Below are positions 1 through 11,521 of a stretch of DNA of 64,000 nucleotides, one piece after another. The notes beneath the pieces are model-generated. The model did no database searches. It had not been told where the DNA came from and saw nothing but the letters and a program-made list of their open reading frames with translations. This DNA comes from Actinernus sp. WN-2022. Lineage: Eukaryota; Cnidaria; Anthozoa; Actiniaria; Actinernidae. The stretch lies in assembly GCA_030867875.1 (NCBI GenBank), contig JAOWCC010000577.1, positions 73,713,012-73,777,011 of the forward strand. The letters run 5' to 3'. Position 1 is the stretch's first letter. Each line of letters opens with the position of its first letter. Both the position numbers and the translations under genes were made by a program.

Positions 1-475
1 CCTCATTCAAGAAATGGGTTTACACAGAAACACATAAGGGAATTGAAAAGTGTAACGAAAGTCCTATACTCCGGATTATTCAACATGTGCAAATTAGCCT
101 TGGTACCAAAAACCACCATATAACATTTTGTGGTTTTCATTGTGCCAAAATAATTTCCCAGGAATTTCCTGCAGACACTGTTCAAATTTCCAACTAGCTT
201 TCATAACTTTAGAGTATTTTTCTTTAACTCAAAAACTGCAACCACATTAACATGGGATGAAAAATACATATTTTGAATAATCTGGAGCACAGCACTAGCG
301 CAAAGTATGGCTGTTACATGTTTCAACTCTGGCTGTGACATGTGTTTCTGGTTTACATGTATCTGTATTTAACATTTCAGTTAGGTCACAATACATGTTT
401 TAGCACTCAGATGTGTAACTTGAATATATTAATCTTTGAGAAGAAGTTTCCCATCAAGTTCCTAGTTATTAGTTC

Positions 476-2776
476 CTAGTTGTTGGATAGGTATAATTCA
501 AGGGATGGAAGTTCCAACTCAAAAAAAGAACTAGTAACAGAACCATAGAGACATGTGTGACAGTTAGTCAAAAGTACTCCAACTGCATAGTACTTTCCTA
601 CAGGTTGTAGAAGGACCTTCAGATTCTTGTAAAAATCTAAGTATGCAAAATATTGTGAAATTTTACCAAATCCCCATTCTACACTTACACGAACTTCACT
701 CATGTCACTGTTGAATTGTTGCTGTAGTGGAGTTAGATGTGCACCTCTAAATGGGGATATGATATGGCGTGATATCCCATATGCTGGGTCGCCATAAACC
801 ACATATGGTTCACCATTAGGTTTAGTTATCCTTTCAAGCTGTGGTAATAGGCCACTATCACCTAACATAAAAGCATCATGGCGCTTTCCCTCTATAGGTC
901 CAAATAGGTGGGCAATCAGACCATTAGGCGTGATTACAGACTAGAAATGGAAAAAAAAATAGAAATAAGATTTTCATGATTAGAGTACTTCCACCATGCT
1001 CACTAAATAGACCAATTTAGTTGACATCACATAAGTTGAAATTTCACCCAAACACACCACGTTTAGTCAGTGACACTATTTTAGTTGATGTCTTCTAAAT
1101 ACTGTCTTAGTTGACTTAAATAATTTAGTTAGATATTTCACAGCATTGTTGGATGCACTTTACCTTACCTTCTAATGCAAATTATGTATTTACTTGTAAT
1201 ACTCCAAAAAGAAAGTATGCTTTTATTATCCAACTGTACTCAGTAGATTCCAAATATCGCGTGAGAGGGACTGGAACAGGTACAAATATACAGCCATAAT
1301 TGTGTTAAGTTTTCTATGCATAACAAAATCGTTTAATAAATGACCAATTGTGTGTTTCCAGAAAATATCCATACCCCACCCCCCGAGAATTTCCATTTGT
1401 TTCCCTGTCCCATTTGTTTTCCTTCTAATTTTCTGGACCTCTGACTCCCCCACCCTCCTGGAATTTCCTAATCCCTTGCATGGGTGGGGTATGGATATTT
1501 TCTGGAACCACACATTGGACAGTAAGTATAGTATAGAGTATTTCTGGATATTTTTATTTAATAAGATTTTTTATTCTAGGCCCTGTAATTTATTGCACAC
1601 TTGGAATTTAAAGCAGTGGATTCTTTTGTGCCCACTGAACATAATCTGCTGATTTCGCACTGGTCTAGCGATCTGTTTGGCAGTCCCATCTATGAACCCC
1701 CAGCACTGGTCCAGTGGAGCTCCTATCTGATGTATGACTTGAGCAAAATGTGCTGGATCTAGCCATGCTAAGTCCAAGGAACTTAGTAGATGATTAAAGC
1801 GAGTGTAGATGTCATCTACAATCTACAACAGAGTTGTATTTTCAATAAAGAACAGTAAAGTAGTACTATTTTCACTTACTGACAAAAATCTTTAAATATG
1901 TTCTCAAAATAAAATAAACAAATTATATGACCATTTCTTACATAATCGCCTAAAAGTTACCATGTTAAAAATGATGCTAAGTTCAGGCTCGGCCCTGCCA
2001 AAGATGTCCACCAAATCACACCATCTATTTGGATATGCTAATCTACGTAGCATAACCATCAGGGCCTCCATCCCAGTAAAGGCAGAGCCCTGATGACCAG
2101 TGTAGAACTCAGGTATCTGTAAAGCCTCGAGAAGGCGAGGCATATCATCTTTTTCAAATCTGAATGGTGACAATGATTACATACATTACAAAAAAGGCAC
2201 AACAAGAAAATGTAAAATGGAGAATAAATACTTAAGCTTAGACCTAAGCTTAAAGCTTATTTATGTTGTGGTTTAAGTATTACGGTTTGATTTTCATTTC
2301 CCTTGCCGTTTTATATTCATTAACAAAAGCTTAAGTTATCAAACGCTGAAACTCTATATTTGATCGAAATTGAAACCACAACATTTACATCTACTGATCA
2401 TCTAGTCTTCTAGACCAAACGCGCTACTCGTTGATAAGTAAATCATTCTTTTGTTTCAAAATAGAACACACACCACTACTATTAGGACTAATACCTAAAC
2501 ATCTCTTCACACTGGACTTCACTAAGGTCAGCAATATTTAGTCTCTTGTCAAGGGTTCGACTCTCTCCAAACGCTGTTTCAAGAAACAACAAATCAAGGT
2601 CTTCTTCATCGCTCGAGTCTGAACTGCTGTCATCATCGTACAACATCACAGTGAGAATATCTCTGAAGTTTCTCCTTAAACCATAGAAAACATAAATTTA
2701 GTATTTTGCATCTGGTAATACGAAGAACATCGGAAAAGGAAACAGAGTTACAAGTTTACCTCCGTGCAGCCGCCAT
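476..2776 (-). CDS. HARBI1-like (PIF/Harbinger) DDE transposase, five exons
   Basis: Predicted nuclease/transposase of the HARBI1 family. I infer five exons (minus): 2760-2776, 2495-2674, 1961-2159, 1601-1822 and 476-940. Each intron has GT and AG ends and every junction keeps phase, giving 1083 nt or 360 residues, close to the usual HARBI1 size of about 350. The DDE residues are visible: D in WGFIDGT (exon 4), D in VYGDPAYG and E in SVEWGFG (exon 5). Exon 2 encodes an acidic Ser/Asp-rich stretch, and exon 3 the helical region before the catalytic domain. No stop or frameshift interrupts the model. I did not find the Myb-like partner gene typical of Harbinger elements, so this could be an intact transposase copy or a domesticated HARBI1-like gene. 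Confidence 0.8.
1351..1514. repeat. MITE-like inverted-repeat element in a HARBI1 intron
   Basis: About 30-bp inverted arms containing CCAGAAAATATCCATACCCC face each other at 1351-1381 and 1483-1514, around a short pyrimidine-rich middle. The unit lies inside the fourth intron of the HARBI1-like gene and has no coding capacity. No clear target duplication is seen. Confidence 0.6.
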
Positions 2777-3060
2777 TTTTATTTTGCTTGATTCCCATGA
2801 TGCGTTGCGCCAAATGGACTCTTAACTGCGCTTAAAGGGATACTACAAACGGCAAACGGTAAACTTCAAACCGCGGTTTGCGGTTCGCGGTAAACTTCGA
2901 TCTTAAGGTGTCTAATAAAGACCTATTACTGCGGGGGTAAATTTTCCCAAATTTAATCGATATCGTTCAATGTAAAAACATTGATTTGTAGAGCTTCTTG
3001 TTTGGCAAGAGTGTTGTTCTGAGGCATATTTCATATCAATTGAACAGATTTTGCTTTCGG

Positions 3061-4010
3061 TCATACGTTCATAAATTTTAACTATGTCAGGAAGTTTAAG
3101 TACATTAAGTTTAATATATAATAAGGAGTGATATGCTTTCTTATAGGAACATCACATATAACACGAGTAACCTTATTTTGAAGTTTAGCTAGGATAGATA
3201 ACGGACTGTCATAGTTGTTTCCCCAAATTATACAGCCATAGCTTATAAATGGGTAACTTAAAGAATAATATAAATTTAGAAGGCTGTTGAAGGGTAAATA
3301 TGTTTTACACTTAATGAGAACATCAATATTTTTACTAAGTTTATCATTTAAATATTCGATATGTTCTGACAAAGTAAGGTGGGTGTCAACGTAAAAACCT
3401 AAATATTTGATACTGTGACAGTTTTTTTTATAGGTTTATTGGCTATTTTTAAAGGAAGGTATAGATTATATGATTGTTTTTGTCGAGGTTGAAATATTAA
3501 ATAATTAGTTTTTTCAATGTTTAAAGTGAGTTAGTTGGTACATAACCAGTTATACAAATCACTTACGTTGCTATTTATATTGGGTATAATTAAATCTAAA
3601 TCAGGTCTAGTAACAGTAACCGATGTATCGTCAGCAAACATACGGACAGAAAAATAAGTTCTCGACGCTGGAAAGTCATTTACATACAATAGAAAAAGTA
3701 AAGGGCCTAGAACTGCACATTGGTACACCATAGGATAAGGTTAATTGATCAGAAAATACTCCATTTACAACAACTCTTTGTTGTCTAGATTTACCTTTTA
3801 TACCGTAATTAATTAACTTAGATAGTAATGTGGCATGGTCTACCGCATCAAAAGCTTTTGCAAGGTCTAAAAATATTGTAATCACATATAGTCCTTCATC
3901 TAAATATCGAGTTATTTCGTCAATAAGATCTACCACACAATCTGTTGTATTTAATCCTGAGCGAAAACCATATTGCCGTGGAGATAACAAGTAAGTAGAT
4001 AATTGAATAT
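3061..4010 (-). pseudogene. Non-LTR retrotransposon reverse transcriptase fragment
   Basis: Three overlapping minus-strand reading-frame pieces (about 3676-3990, 3531-3731, 3082-3372) together match a non-LTR (CR1/Jockey-type) reverse transcriptase. The first has the finger/palm motif LDLAKAFDAVDH, the second the catalytic FADD block, and the third the C-terminal thumb region with SYPFISYGCIIWGN. Frames change between pieces and the 5' part is missing, so the copy is dead. It meets a plus-strand copy of a related element at about 4.03 kb. Confidence 0.75.
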
Positions 4011-4062
4011 ATATTACTCTTTCAAGTAAAAGAAACCATGTTTCTAGGGGTAATCTTGGGTA

Positions 4063-4650
4063 ATACTAGATGAACACTTATCTTGGAAACCATATATATC
4101 TCATATAGCAAACAAAATATCGAAATCTGTAGGAATCGTTTTTAAATCTAGTTTTTACCTTTCCAAAACGTCTTTACGAACACTGTATTATGCAATGATT
4201 TATCCTTACCTTCAATATTGTAATTTAGTCTGGGCTTCTACTTACCCATCCAATCTTCGTCGTATAGTACTACTTCAAAAACGTGTCATTAGAATCCTAA
4301 TGAAGACTAAATTTGATGCTCACACTGATCCTATTTTCAAAGAACTAAACATAATTAAATTCCATGACATTCTTTTGTTACAGATAGGTCAATTTATGTA
4401 CTCCTACAAAAATGGTCTTTTGCCAATCAAATTTAACAACATGTTTTTAACAAATGATCAAGTCCATAATTACAACACTAGAAATGCTCCAGCTTTTCGC
4501 ACTCCCTTATGTAAAACCAACATACGGCAGTTTTCTGTATACTTTCAAGGTCCAAAGTTATTTAATTCACTTGATACTGAACTTATTAACTCCGCCTCCC
4601 TTTCTCTTTTCAAAGTAAATTTTAAATCCTATCTCTTTCGTAAATATTAA
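4063..4650 (+). pseudogene. 5'-truncated non-LTR retrotransposon ORF2 C-terminus
   Basis: An open plus-strand frame runs from about 4063 to the TAA at 4648-4650. It encodes the RT thumb and C-terminal region of a CR1-like ORF2 (motifs SWKPYISHIANKI and YPYLQYCNLVW). It lacks the catalytic palm, so it is a 5'-truncated insertion. Downstream lies an AT-rich 3' region ending in short CAATA repeats near 4885-4898, typical of CR1-like 3' ends. This orientation is opposite to the fragment at 3061-4010. Confidence 0.7.
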
Positions 4651-4896
4651 TCATGATTAGTTATTATTAAGAATACATGTAACGCAAAAAATAACAAGGA
4701 AAAAACGCCAGTTCGTCATAGTTACTCGTTATATCTATCCACTTGCTGTTAGTTTTAAGAGGAAGCCTAAATTCACATAAGCCCTTAATGGTTTCTTTTT
4801 AGGCTTCCTCGCCACTAACCTTTATATATTTTACTTTGTATTATCTACTTTGTAAATTCTATTAGTAGTGAATAAAATTATTTACAATACAATACA

Positions 4897-4992
4897 ATGC
4901 AAACATTTTCCAAAAACAAAATCCTAGGTTTTCGAACCTTCCACTAAATTGTCGCTTCATTGTCTCTTCTTATTGACAGAGTAAGGTCTCGC
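4897..4992. repeat. Direct repeat, copy 1
   Basis: About 95 bp beginning GCAAACATTTTCCAAA and ending with GACAGAGTAAGGT, repeated in direct orientation at 5342-5440 with scattered differences. Confidence 0.7.
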
Positions 4993-5341
4993 CGGAAATA
5001 AAATTCATTTCTTCAGTAAGACTGCTAGAGTGTTGTTTGACTTGTTGGTTGTTGTACTTCCAGCGCTTGCAAATCAGCCATTTCTAACGAACGATTATGC
5101 AAATGTTTGCCTCAAAATATATTAAATGTGAGAAGAATAGTATGATTGTACATTTAACTCGAAAACGTTTCTCTTGGAGCCATGTATTCAAATATCAAGT
5201 ATTTAGCCGGCTTAACTCCTAGATAGTCTGCTTGCTTTAATAGTTTCTTTCATTCAACAATAACTAACCTGCAGATTCCAGTGGGGCAATGAATTGAAAT
5301 CTTGACTTGAAACCGGCCTCCGGTCATTTGCTCGGCTCCGA

Positions 5342-5440
5342 TGCAAACATTTTCCAAATCAAAAATCCTGGGTTTTCGAACCATCCACTGAATTCTCGTT
5401 AATTTTCTCCTCTTATTGACAGAGTAAGGTTTCGGACATA
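5342..5440. repeat. Direct repeat, copy 2
   Basis: Second copy of the unit at 4897-4992. Between the copies, and from 5441 to about 6147, I see no gene. Confidence 0.7.
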
Positions 5441-6370
5441 AAATGCACACACTTGCTTCTTTGAGAACTGTCATGCCAAAATAGAGATAAATAGGTTGTC
5501 CAAGTTATTATACGTATTCACAGATCAGTTATTCATTCAGTTTCATTTATCTTGCACTGTTTTAAAATTGGTGTCTCTACAAGGATTAATAAATATGAAT
5601 GAAACTTTGTCTAATCACTGGAAAACACTGTAGTTTACCAAATTTGGATTATAATTGGGTAATAACTAGAAATGATTGGAGTAAGTTTGAGAAATGTCGC
5701 AAAAAGGTATCCCAATATGGGCACATTTTAATACCGTCTCTACATCATTTTGTTATTCTGAATTCTGTAAAATAGCAATAAATATTCATATTCAACATAC
5801 AAGTCAATGGCCCATGGGGTTACTATACAATTAAAGTCCATCGGAGAAGAGGTCATATTTTGTGTTTGGTCTGATTTTGTGGAGTCTAGAAACTATAAGG
5901 GCCAATAAGTTTACTACAGGAAACAAGTTAATTGTGTAAGCTTACAATTATATGTCTATTTTTGTAATAGTTAGTCTAGTTTTAAAGTATGAAAGCTAGC
6001 CTGCGTAGCAGTTCAAGTGAAAGGGAGGGGAAGGAAAGAGAAGTGGAGCCGGGCAGTCCTCCCACTAATCCTCTTCCATCTCCCTCCTTCTTATTCGCTT
6101 AATAAGTACTCATACTAAACCCATTCAGGGATGACTATAAACTTCTTAGGGGGCTTTCATTTATTATGGCCTAGGGGGGGAGCAAAATTAAAGGGGGGTT
6201 ATATAGTTTTAGAAAGCTTGGTAGGGGGTTGTCAACTTTGAAGAATTCCTATAGGGGGGTTGTTAAAAGTTAACGTATTAAATACAATAATATTTTATTG
6301 TGTAAAGGATGGAGAAGTAAAACCACAACTTGAAGAAATAAAAATATATGTTCCTTAATCAGGCTCAGAG

Positions 6371-6526
6371 TCACTTGAGGTCCTGATACTGTGTCTCATC
6401 CAAATCGTCAAACTCGTCTTCAGATGAAAAGTACTCGTCATCATTATCAGTAGACTGCTTTTCTGTTGCAAGTTCACGAATTTTGCTACATTCATAATGA
6501 CAGATGAGTGCTTTGATCTTGTCCAT
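6371..6526 (-). CDS. Short acidic reading frame, 51 residues, unknown
   Basis: ATG-initiated frame of 51 residues inside the possible element at 6148-8238. The C-terminal half is acidic (DNDDEYFSSEDEFDD). Not recognised. It may be an exon or a leftover of a longer degenerate gene: the frame at 6591-6761 on the same strand sits just upstream and is of similar character. Confidence 0.25.
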   Translation of the reverse strand: MDKIKALICHYECSKIRELATEKQSTDNDDEYFSSEDEFDDLDETQYQDLK

Positions 6527-6590
6527 TTTGTTTCTTTTATTCAATTCATTTTAATACACAAACAGAGTGTCTCTCCTCAACTAATTTATC

Positions 6591-6761
6591 TCAGTCATAA
6601 TCAGCAAATTTCTTGTCCTTTTTAACTTTGGTTTTCTTTTTCGACTCTTCTTTCCGTAAATTTGAAGCAACTGTATTATCGTAAATACGCCTCACAGCCT
6701 TGATTACTTGTTCCTCTGAGATGATGAGCTTGCTTTGCACACGTTTTGATGCTTTTGTCAT
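6591..6761 (-). CDS. Short basic reading frame, 56 residues, unknown
   Basis: ATG-initiated frame of 56 residues with a lysine-rich stretch (KEESKKKTKVKKDKK) that could serve as a nuclear-localisation or nucleic-acid-binding tail. Its stop lies 65 bp upstream of the acidic frame at 6371-6526. No family recognised. The pair may be remnants of one gene. Confidence 0.25.
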   Translation of the reverse strand: MTKASKRVQSKLIISEEQVIKAVRRIYDNTVASNLRKEESKKKTKVKKDKKFADYD

Positions 6762-8747
6762 CTTGAAGATTTAAACTTCCTTCTTTAATTTAACCAGTTT
6801 TCTTATGTTTGCTCTTAGCTGAAAGTCGTCAGGTGTCCTTGGTTGTCAATGAAAGTTGCTGGAGTCTGAAACACATCCAGATAGTGTAGCTTGGTTGTAC
6901 TTTCCTGACTGGAATCCGGAAATGGTCTTGGGATACGCCCACATGAGGGGCCAACAAAACTATGCTCTCTGCACCAGTGACAGCATGGACGAACAAATTA
7001 GGAAAATTCTTACAATATAACTACAGTCAATACCCAAATCAACCTGGATACAGCACTAGCTCAGATGAGGAATATTTGGAAATTTATAGGTATCAGATTA
7101 TGAATAATTTTATTATTAAAATGGAACCGGCTGGATAAAGGTCTTATTTTTGAAGAAGACATCTTGTGTTTGAAGTACTGTTTAAAACACGTGCTGTGAG
7201 TGCTTTAAACGGCTTCAAAAACGCTTTAAGAATGCAATGAAAGAAAGACGCACATCTCAAGGGAATGGTTACTTAATGAACCATTGAACCTTTGTATTCA
7301 CAACGCCATGCAAAATATTTGAGTAATCAACCGCCTGCAATTACGAACATCTCAAGGGAATGACATGAAGAAATTACCATACTATGTTGTTTGAAGCGGC
7401 GTTTCGCAATGCAAGAAGAATCTGCACTTGAAGGATTTGGTGTCGTGGTTTACCTCGATAAAGTTCAAGACTTGGAAAGCGATGTGACTGACATGACGGC
7501 AGACTCTAAATTTTTGACTCCGGCACAAAATATGTAAGTTTAATGCACGTTTTTATAATTTTACGGTTTTGAGTTTGGTTTAATAATTGGAACTAAACAG
7601 TGGCTCGGTAAACAAGTAATGGTAGTTGGTTAACTTCATTTTAAAAGTATTATCTGTGTATCTCGGTTAGTGCAAAATTTATTATCTAGGTACCTTATGT
7701 TCCGTGTACTTTTTACTATCTTTGGGTATTTATCAGTGAATTCTTAATTAGGATGAAACTTTATGTAAAATTTCATGTTCATTAATATTCTTTATATAAA
7801 ACGTTCATCCTAATTAGCAATTCAGTGAGAAAGCTGAAACATCAATAGAAATTCCATTGTCTCAATCATTAACCCCGTTTCCCTCTGGGACAGAATTCAA
7901 ATCCCTCCGCGGGCCTTTTAGAATGATGAGATTTTATCAGGTATAAAGGAGCATGCACGTGACTGATTTGTTTCATCTGATTGGACAAAATGCTCATTAA
8001 TTATTCATGAGTTTTTGAAACTATAGTTTGTGGTTTTGGATACTTGTTTATAATAAACTAAAATATTTAAACATTATTTTAAAAAAATATTGTATCCAGA
8101 CATCATTTTGCATTATTTAAGACATTTCACAACATCTCTATTTATTTTTTTATTTGAGAAAGGGGAATTATCAAAAGTTCAGAGAAAGGGTAGGGGGGGT
8201 TGTCAAGTCTTGTTTTATATTTGCAGGCCCCCTTAGCTTATGTATAAAGTGGCTTGTTGTCCAAGCCGTCGAACCACAGGTAACCCAATATTGAGTACAT
8301 ATTGGTATCAAGCCACATCTTTATGATTGGGTTTCCTGTGGTTCAATTACCCTTCTTCCGAGACGCACAAGGTTTAAATAATTGTATTTACATGTATGTG
8401 CAATTCAAGTTAGTTGGAATGGTTTGGCAGTGTAAAAGAATCGGAAAATTCAGCATTTTATATTGGCACTTGGCATCCTGACATTGTTTGTGGAAATCCT
8501 AGAAGGTTAGAACTGCACCTAAGTTTATATTTGAGGTCGAAATATTTTTGCTGCAAAAACTAAAAAGCGTGCTTACATGCTTACTAATATTACTATAACT
8601 AGTAGTCGAAAGCATCGATAGTTTTCTGACCAGTATGTTCGAAAACTTCTAATCTTGAATCTTATTATATGTACAAATTTATCAGCTTTCGTTTATTTTT
8701 TAAAGGGGAAATTATCAATAGTCGATCCCTTACGGTTGTAGTGGCTG

Positions 8748-8866
8748 TAGATTTCATTACAAGCAATCCAACAATCAACGCTAACTCTCAACAATCATAC
8801 AAACTTTAATTATCACAGTTCCTGAAGTGTTCACAATAGTAGATTTTCTTGAATCAGGGATTGAAT
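8748..8866 (-). repeat. Second copy of the BEL/Pao leader (internal 5' region)
   Basis: About 118 bp closely match 13282-13400, which is the internal sequence next to the 5' LTR of the BEL element. Here the copy lies beyond the 3' LTR (9513-9994), as expected if two elements shared that LTR in tandem. It is split from the LTR by the insertion at 8867-9503. Confidence 0.6.
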
Positions 8867-9503
8867 AGCCCTGCGCACAGTTTCTAAAAATAGATTGTCT
8901 GGCAAATTCACTGTCAGCAAACTTAAGATACCAGGTAAAAGATTAACTGATCAAAATTTGAGGGATGTAGCTGTGCTGGGAAGCGTGCAATCGTGTTTTC
9001 AGTTTTCTATACCTTTGTAAATTTTCCTGCGGACTTTGACTCGTTGTTTTAAACAGCCGAAATGTATGGGAAACTGAAAACACGATTGCACGCTTCCCAG
9101 TATAACTACATCCCTCAAATTTTGATCAGTTAATCTCTTACCTGGTATCTAAATTTGCAGGCAGTGAATAGTTCAGAAATTCGATTTTACGGAAATTATT
9201 TGGCATCGGATTCCCATACAAACACTGTATTTCGCGCCATCTTCGTACCTCGCTTGATAAGATTTCCGTTTGTCGCTTTGTTTCAATCCTCTGTATTTTA
9301 TCCAACGTTTAAGCTATTCGACAGTACAATCATCAGGTTCTCTTTCGGAATATAATGCAGGAAAGCCGTCATTGTTGGTAGAATACTCAGACGACGAACT
9401 GAAGTGCTGGTCAATTCTTGTAAGTTCTAACGCGAAAAGTATTTTGTTTGTCTGAGTCATGCGGGGGGTCTTAATTTTCGTGACGTCACTCATGCGCAGC
9501 GCT
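8867..9503. mobile_element. 637-bp inserted element with AT target duplication
   Basis: Ends are inverted and nearly matching: AGCCCTGCGCA on the left and, read inward, AGCGCTGCGCA on the right. It interrupts a sequence present uninterrupted at about 13395-13410, and comparison with that empty site shows duplication of AT (8865-8866 and 9504-9505). It carries a nested foldback and, at about 9270-9428, a frame that ends at a GTAAGT donor-like site and could be a stray exon. Superfamily not determined. Confidence 0.55.
8905..9168. repeat. Foldback repeat with roughly 100-bp arms
   Basis: Long inverted arms: the left contains GATACCAGGTAAAAGATTAA and the right its near-complement. Inside them, GGGAAGCGTGCAATCGTG and its complement also pair. 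It could form a long hairpin and lies within the inserted element at 8867-9503. Confidence 0.7.
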
Positions 9504-9512
9504 ATTGATTGA

Positions 9513-9994
9513 TGTTGTAATAGAAGTTGATTCGATGTGGATTTCTTGTAGATTTTATATTGTTGATCGTGTTGTTGATTTCGATAGTGTAGGTTTGAAC
9601 TAAGAATGAAGTAAAGCATAATTAACCTATTGTGCGTGCCCAAACTAAAAGCTGGCATAGAAATCAATTGTAATCTGCACGCTTCTAACATAGATAATCA
9701 CGATAGCTAATCAATATATACATTCTAAGTAATTATAGTGATCTTACTTTGGTCTCCTGGCTTTCTTGTTCGAGGTAGAATAGATTGATAGAGGTAGATG
9801 ATAGCTTAGATTTCTAAGTTTCTTAGTTTTCTAAGTCGAGAAGTAACTCCGGAAGCGTGTTCTGAGCTTGCGTGTACTCGAATTACACATTGCTTTTCAT
9901 TGGTCTAGCGGATGAATGGCGGTAAATAGTGATAACTGTAATCAATAACCTAGCATAAATACCAACTAAATTAAGTTGGCGTAATAAGCTAACA
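9513..9994 (-). repeat. BEL/Pao 3' LTR
   Basis: 482 bp, reading TGTTAG...ACAACA on the minus strand, closely matching 13411-13891. It has the polypurine tract on its inner side. On its outer side lies more leader-like sequence (8748-8866), suggesting an LTR shared by tandem elements. Confidence 0.8.
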
Positions 9995-10219
9995 TTCCGG
10001 CCCCTTAAAGGCGATACGCAGAGCCTTTACATTGCTCTAAATACTACAATAGCAAGTAATTTTATAATCACTAAGCTATAACCATATAATCTTAACAAAA
10101 CGCTGAGTAAATATATACATGTACGTAATGTTCGTATTGTTCATCAATCTTCATATGTGTCCAGGACACAGTTCATGAGAATGTTCAGGTTCACTTATCT
10201 GTGTAGAAGTCTGTGATGT

Positions 10220-11507
10220 TCAGTCCTTCTGGCTTTCAGCAAAGTTAGCACCTTCCAGTAAGACGATCTTGTCGATTGGGCGCTCAAGCAGACTCGTTCT
10301 TGTTTTGACCTTAACTGAACGTACGCGCCCATCGTGGCTGCTTGTGCGAACCTCTAGAATACGACCCAACGGCCACGAGCTCCGAGGAGAAATTTCGTCA
10401 GCGATGATCACGATGTCATTAACTATGAGGTTCCTTTTACTCCTGTTCCAGCGCTGACGCTATTGTAACGTAGGGAGGTATTCCCTAAGCCAGGGCGCCA
10501 GAACACATCGGCCAGGTATTGTACCTGGCGCCACCTTTGCCGAGAGTAACAGTCGTCTTTATCAAACACTCCGAGTGGCAGCGTCGGTCCAGCTCGGAGG
10601 AGAAGCAGGTGATTGGGGGTGAGTGCTTCCCAATCATTAGGATCATCTGAAATCTTGGTTATAGGTCGACCGTTGATTATAGCTTCGACTTCACACATGA
10701 GCGTCAGGAGGCCCTCATCGTCCAACGTCTGCTCCTTGAGAATTGCATTCATAATTTTCCTCACTGTGCGAATGCAGTCCTCCCACACGCCGCCGTGATG
10801 GGAACCTGCTGGAGGGTTAAACACCCACTTGATTGACTTCTGTAACAAGAATTATTTAATCTTGTTTTCATTCCATCCTGCGATTGCTTTGCAAGCTCCT
10901 TGTTACCGCTAACAAAGTGACCGCAATTGTCGGATCTGATCTCTTCCGGGCAGCCTCTCCGCGCGATAAATCTACTCAAGGCGTTGATGAATGATGGAGT
11001 GTCCAAACTGTGCACTACCTCGATGTGTACTGCTCTAGCGGACAAGCAGGTGAAGAGCACTCCATACCATTTCACCGTGGTTCTACCGTGGCGCACTTGA
11101 AATGGCCCGAAGCAGTCGACACCAGTAAACGAAAATGGTGGCTTTGACGGGGTGACTCGGTCTTCAGGTAGATGGGCCATCTTTTGCTCTTCTACTGGTG
11201 CCTGTCTTCTTCTGAAGCTAAAGCAGGTGTTCAGAATTCGTCGCAAAGTTGGTCTTGCCTTGATGATCCAATAGCGTTGCCGAGTCATCGATAGCACATA
11301 CTGCAATCCTGAGTGGCCGGACGCTTGGTGATGATGGCGACCTATCAGCTCAACTACGTGATTTTGCTTAGGCAGATTAACTTGGTGATTTGTCTCGTCG
11401 CTGATTGGAGCACGTCCGAGGCGACCACCAACGCGTAAAAGACCATCATCCGATAAAAACGGGTCGAGTTGTCGCAAGGGACTGGTTCTTCCCACCATAT
11501 TCTTCAC
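10220..11507 (-). pseudogene. BEL/Pao integrase and C-terminal pol domain remnant
   Basis: The minus-strand frame at 10761-11507 shows the integrase zinc-binding region (HHHQASGHSG, then CFSFRRRQ where a second cysteine is expected but missing) and the core (FTGVDCFGPF, EEIRSDNC). A shifted frame at 10423-10848 continues with GGVWEDCIRTVRKIM and the DUF5641-type tail, which ends at 10220 with SPRSSWPLGRILEV. Frameshifts near 10.85 kb and 10.42 kb and the lost zinc ligand make it non-functional. Confidence 0.75.
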
Positions 11508-11521
11508 TCGCCGATACTCTG

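Larger units (their letters stand above)
6148..8238. mobile_element. Possible non-autonomous DNA element with G-rich ends
   Basis: The left end reads TTAGGGGGCTTTCA and the right end, read inward, TAAGGGGGCCTGCA: a short imperfect inverted repeat. Both ends continue into related G-rich text (runs of GGGGGG followed by TTGTCAA). The interior is AT-rich and carries two short acidic/basic reading frames but no transposase. Boundaries are by eye and no target duplication was confirmed. About 8239-8747 holds nothing I recognise. Confidence 0.35.
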
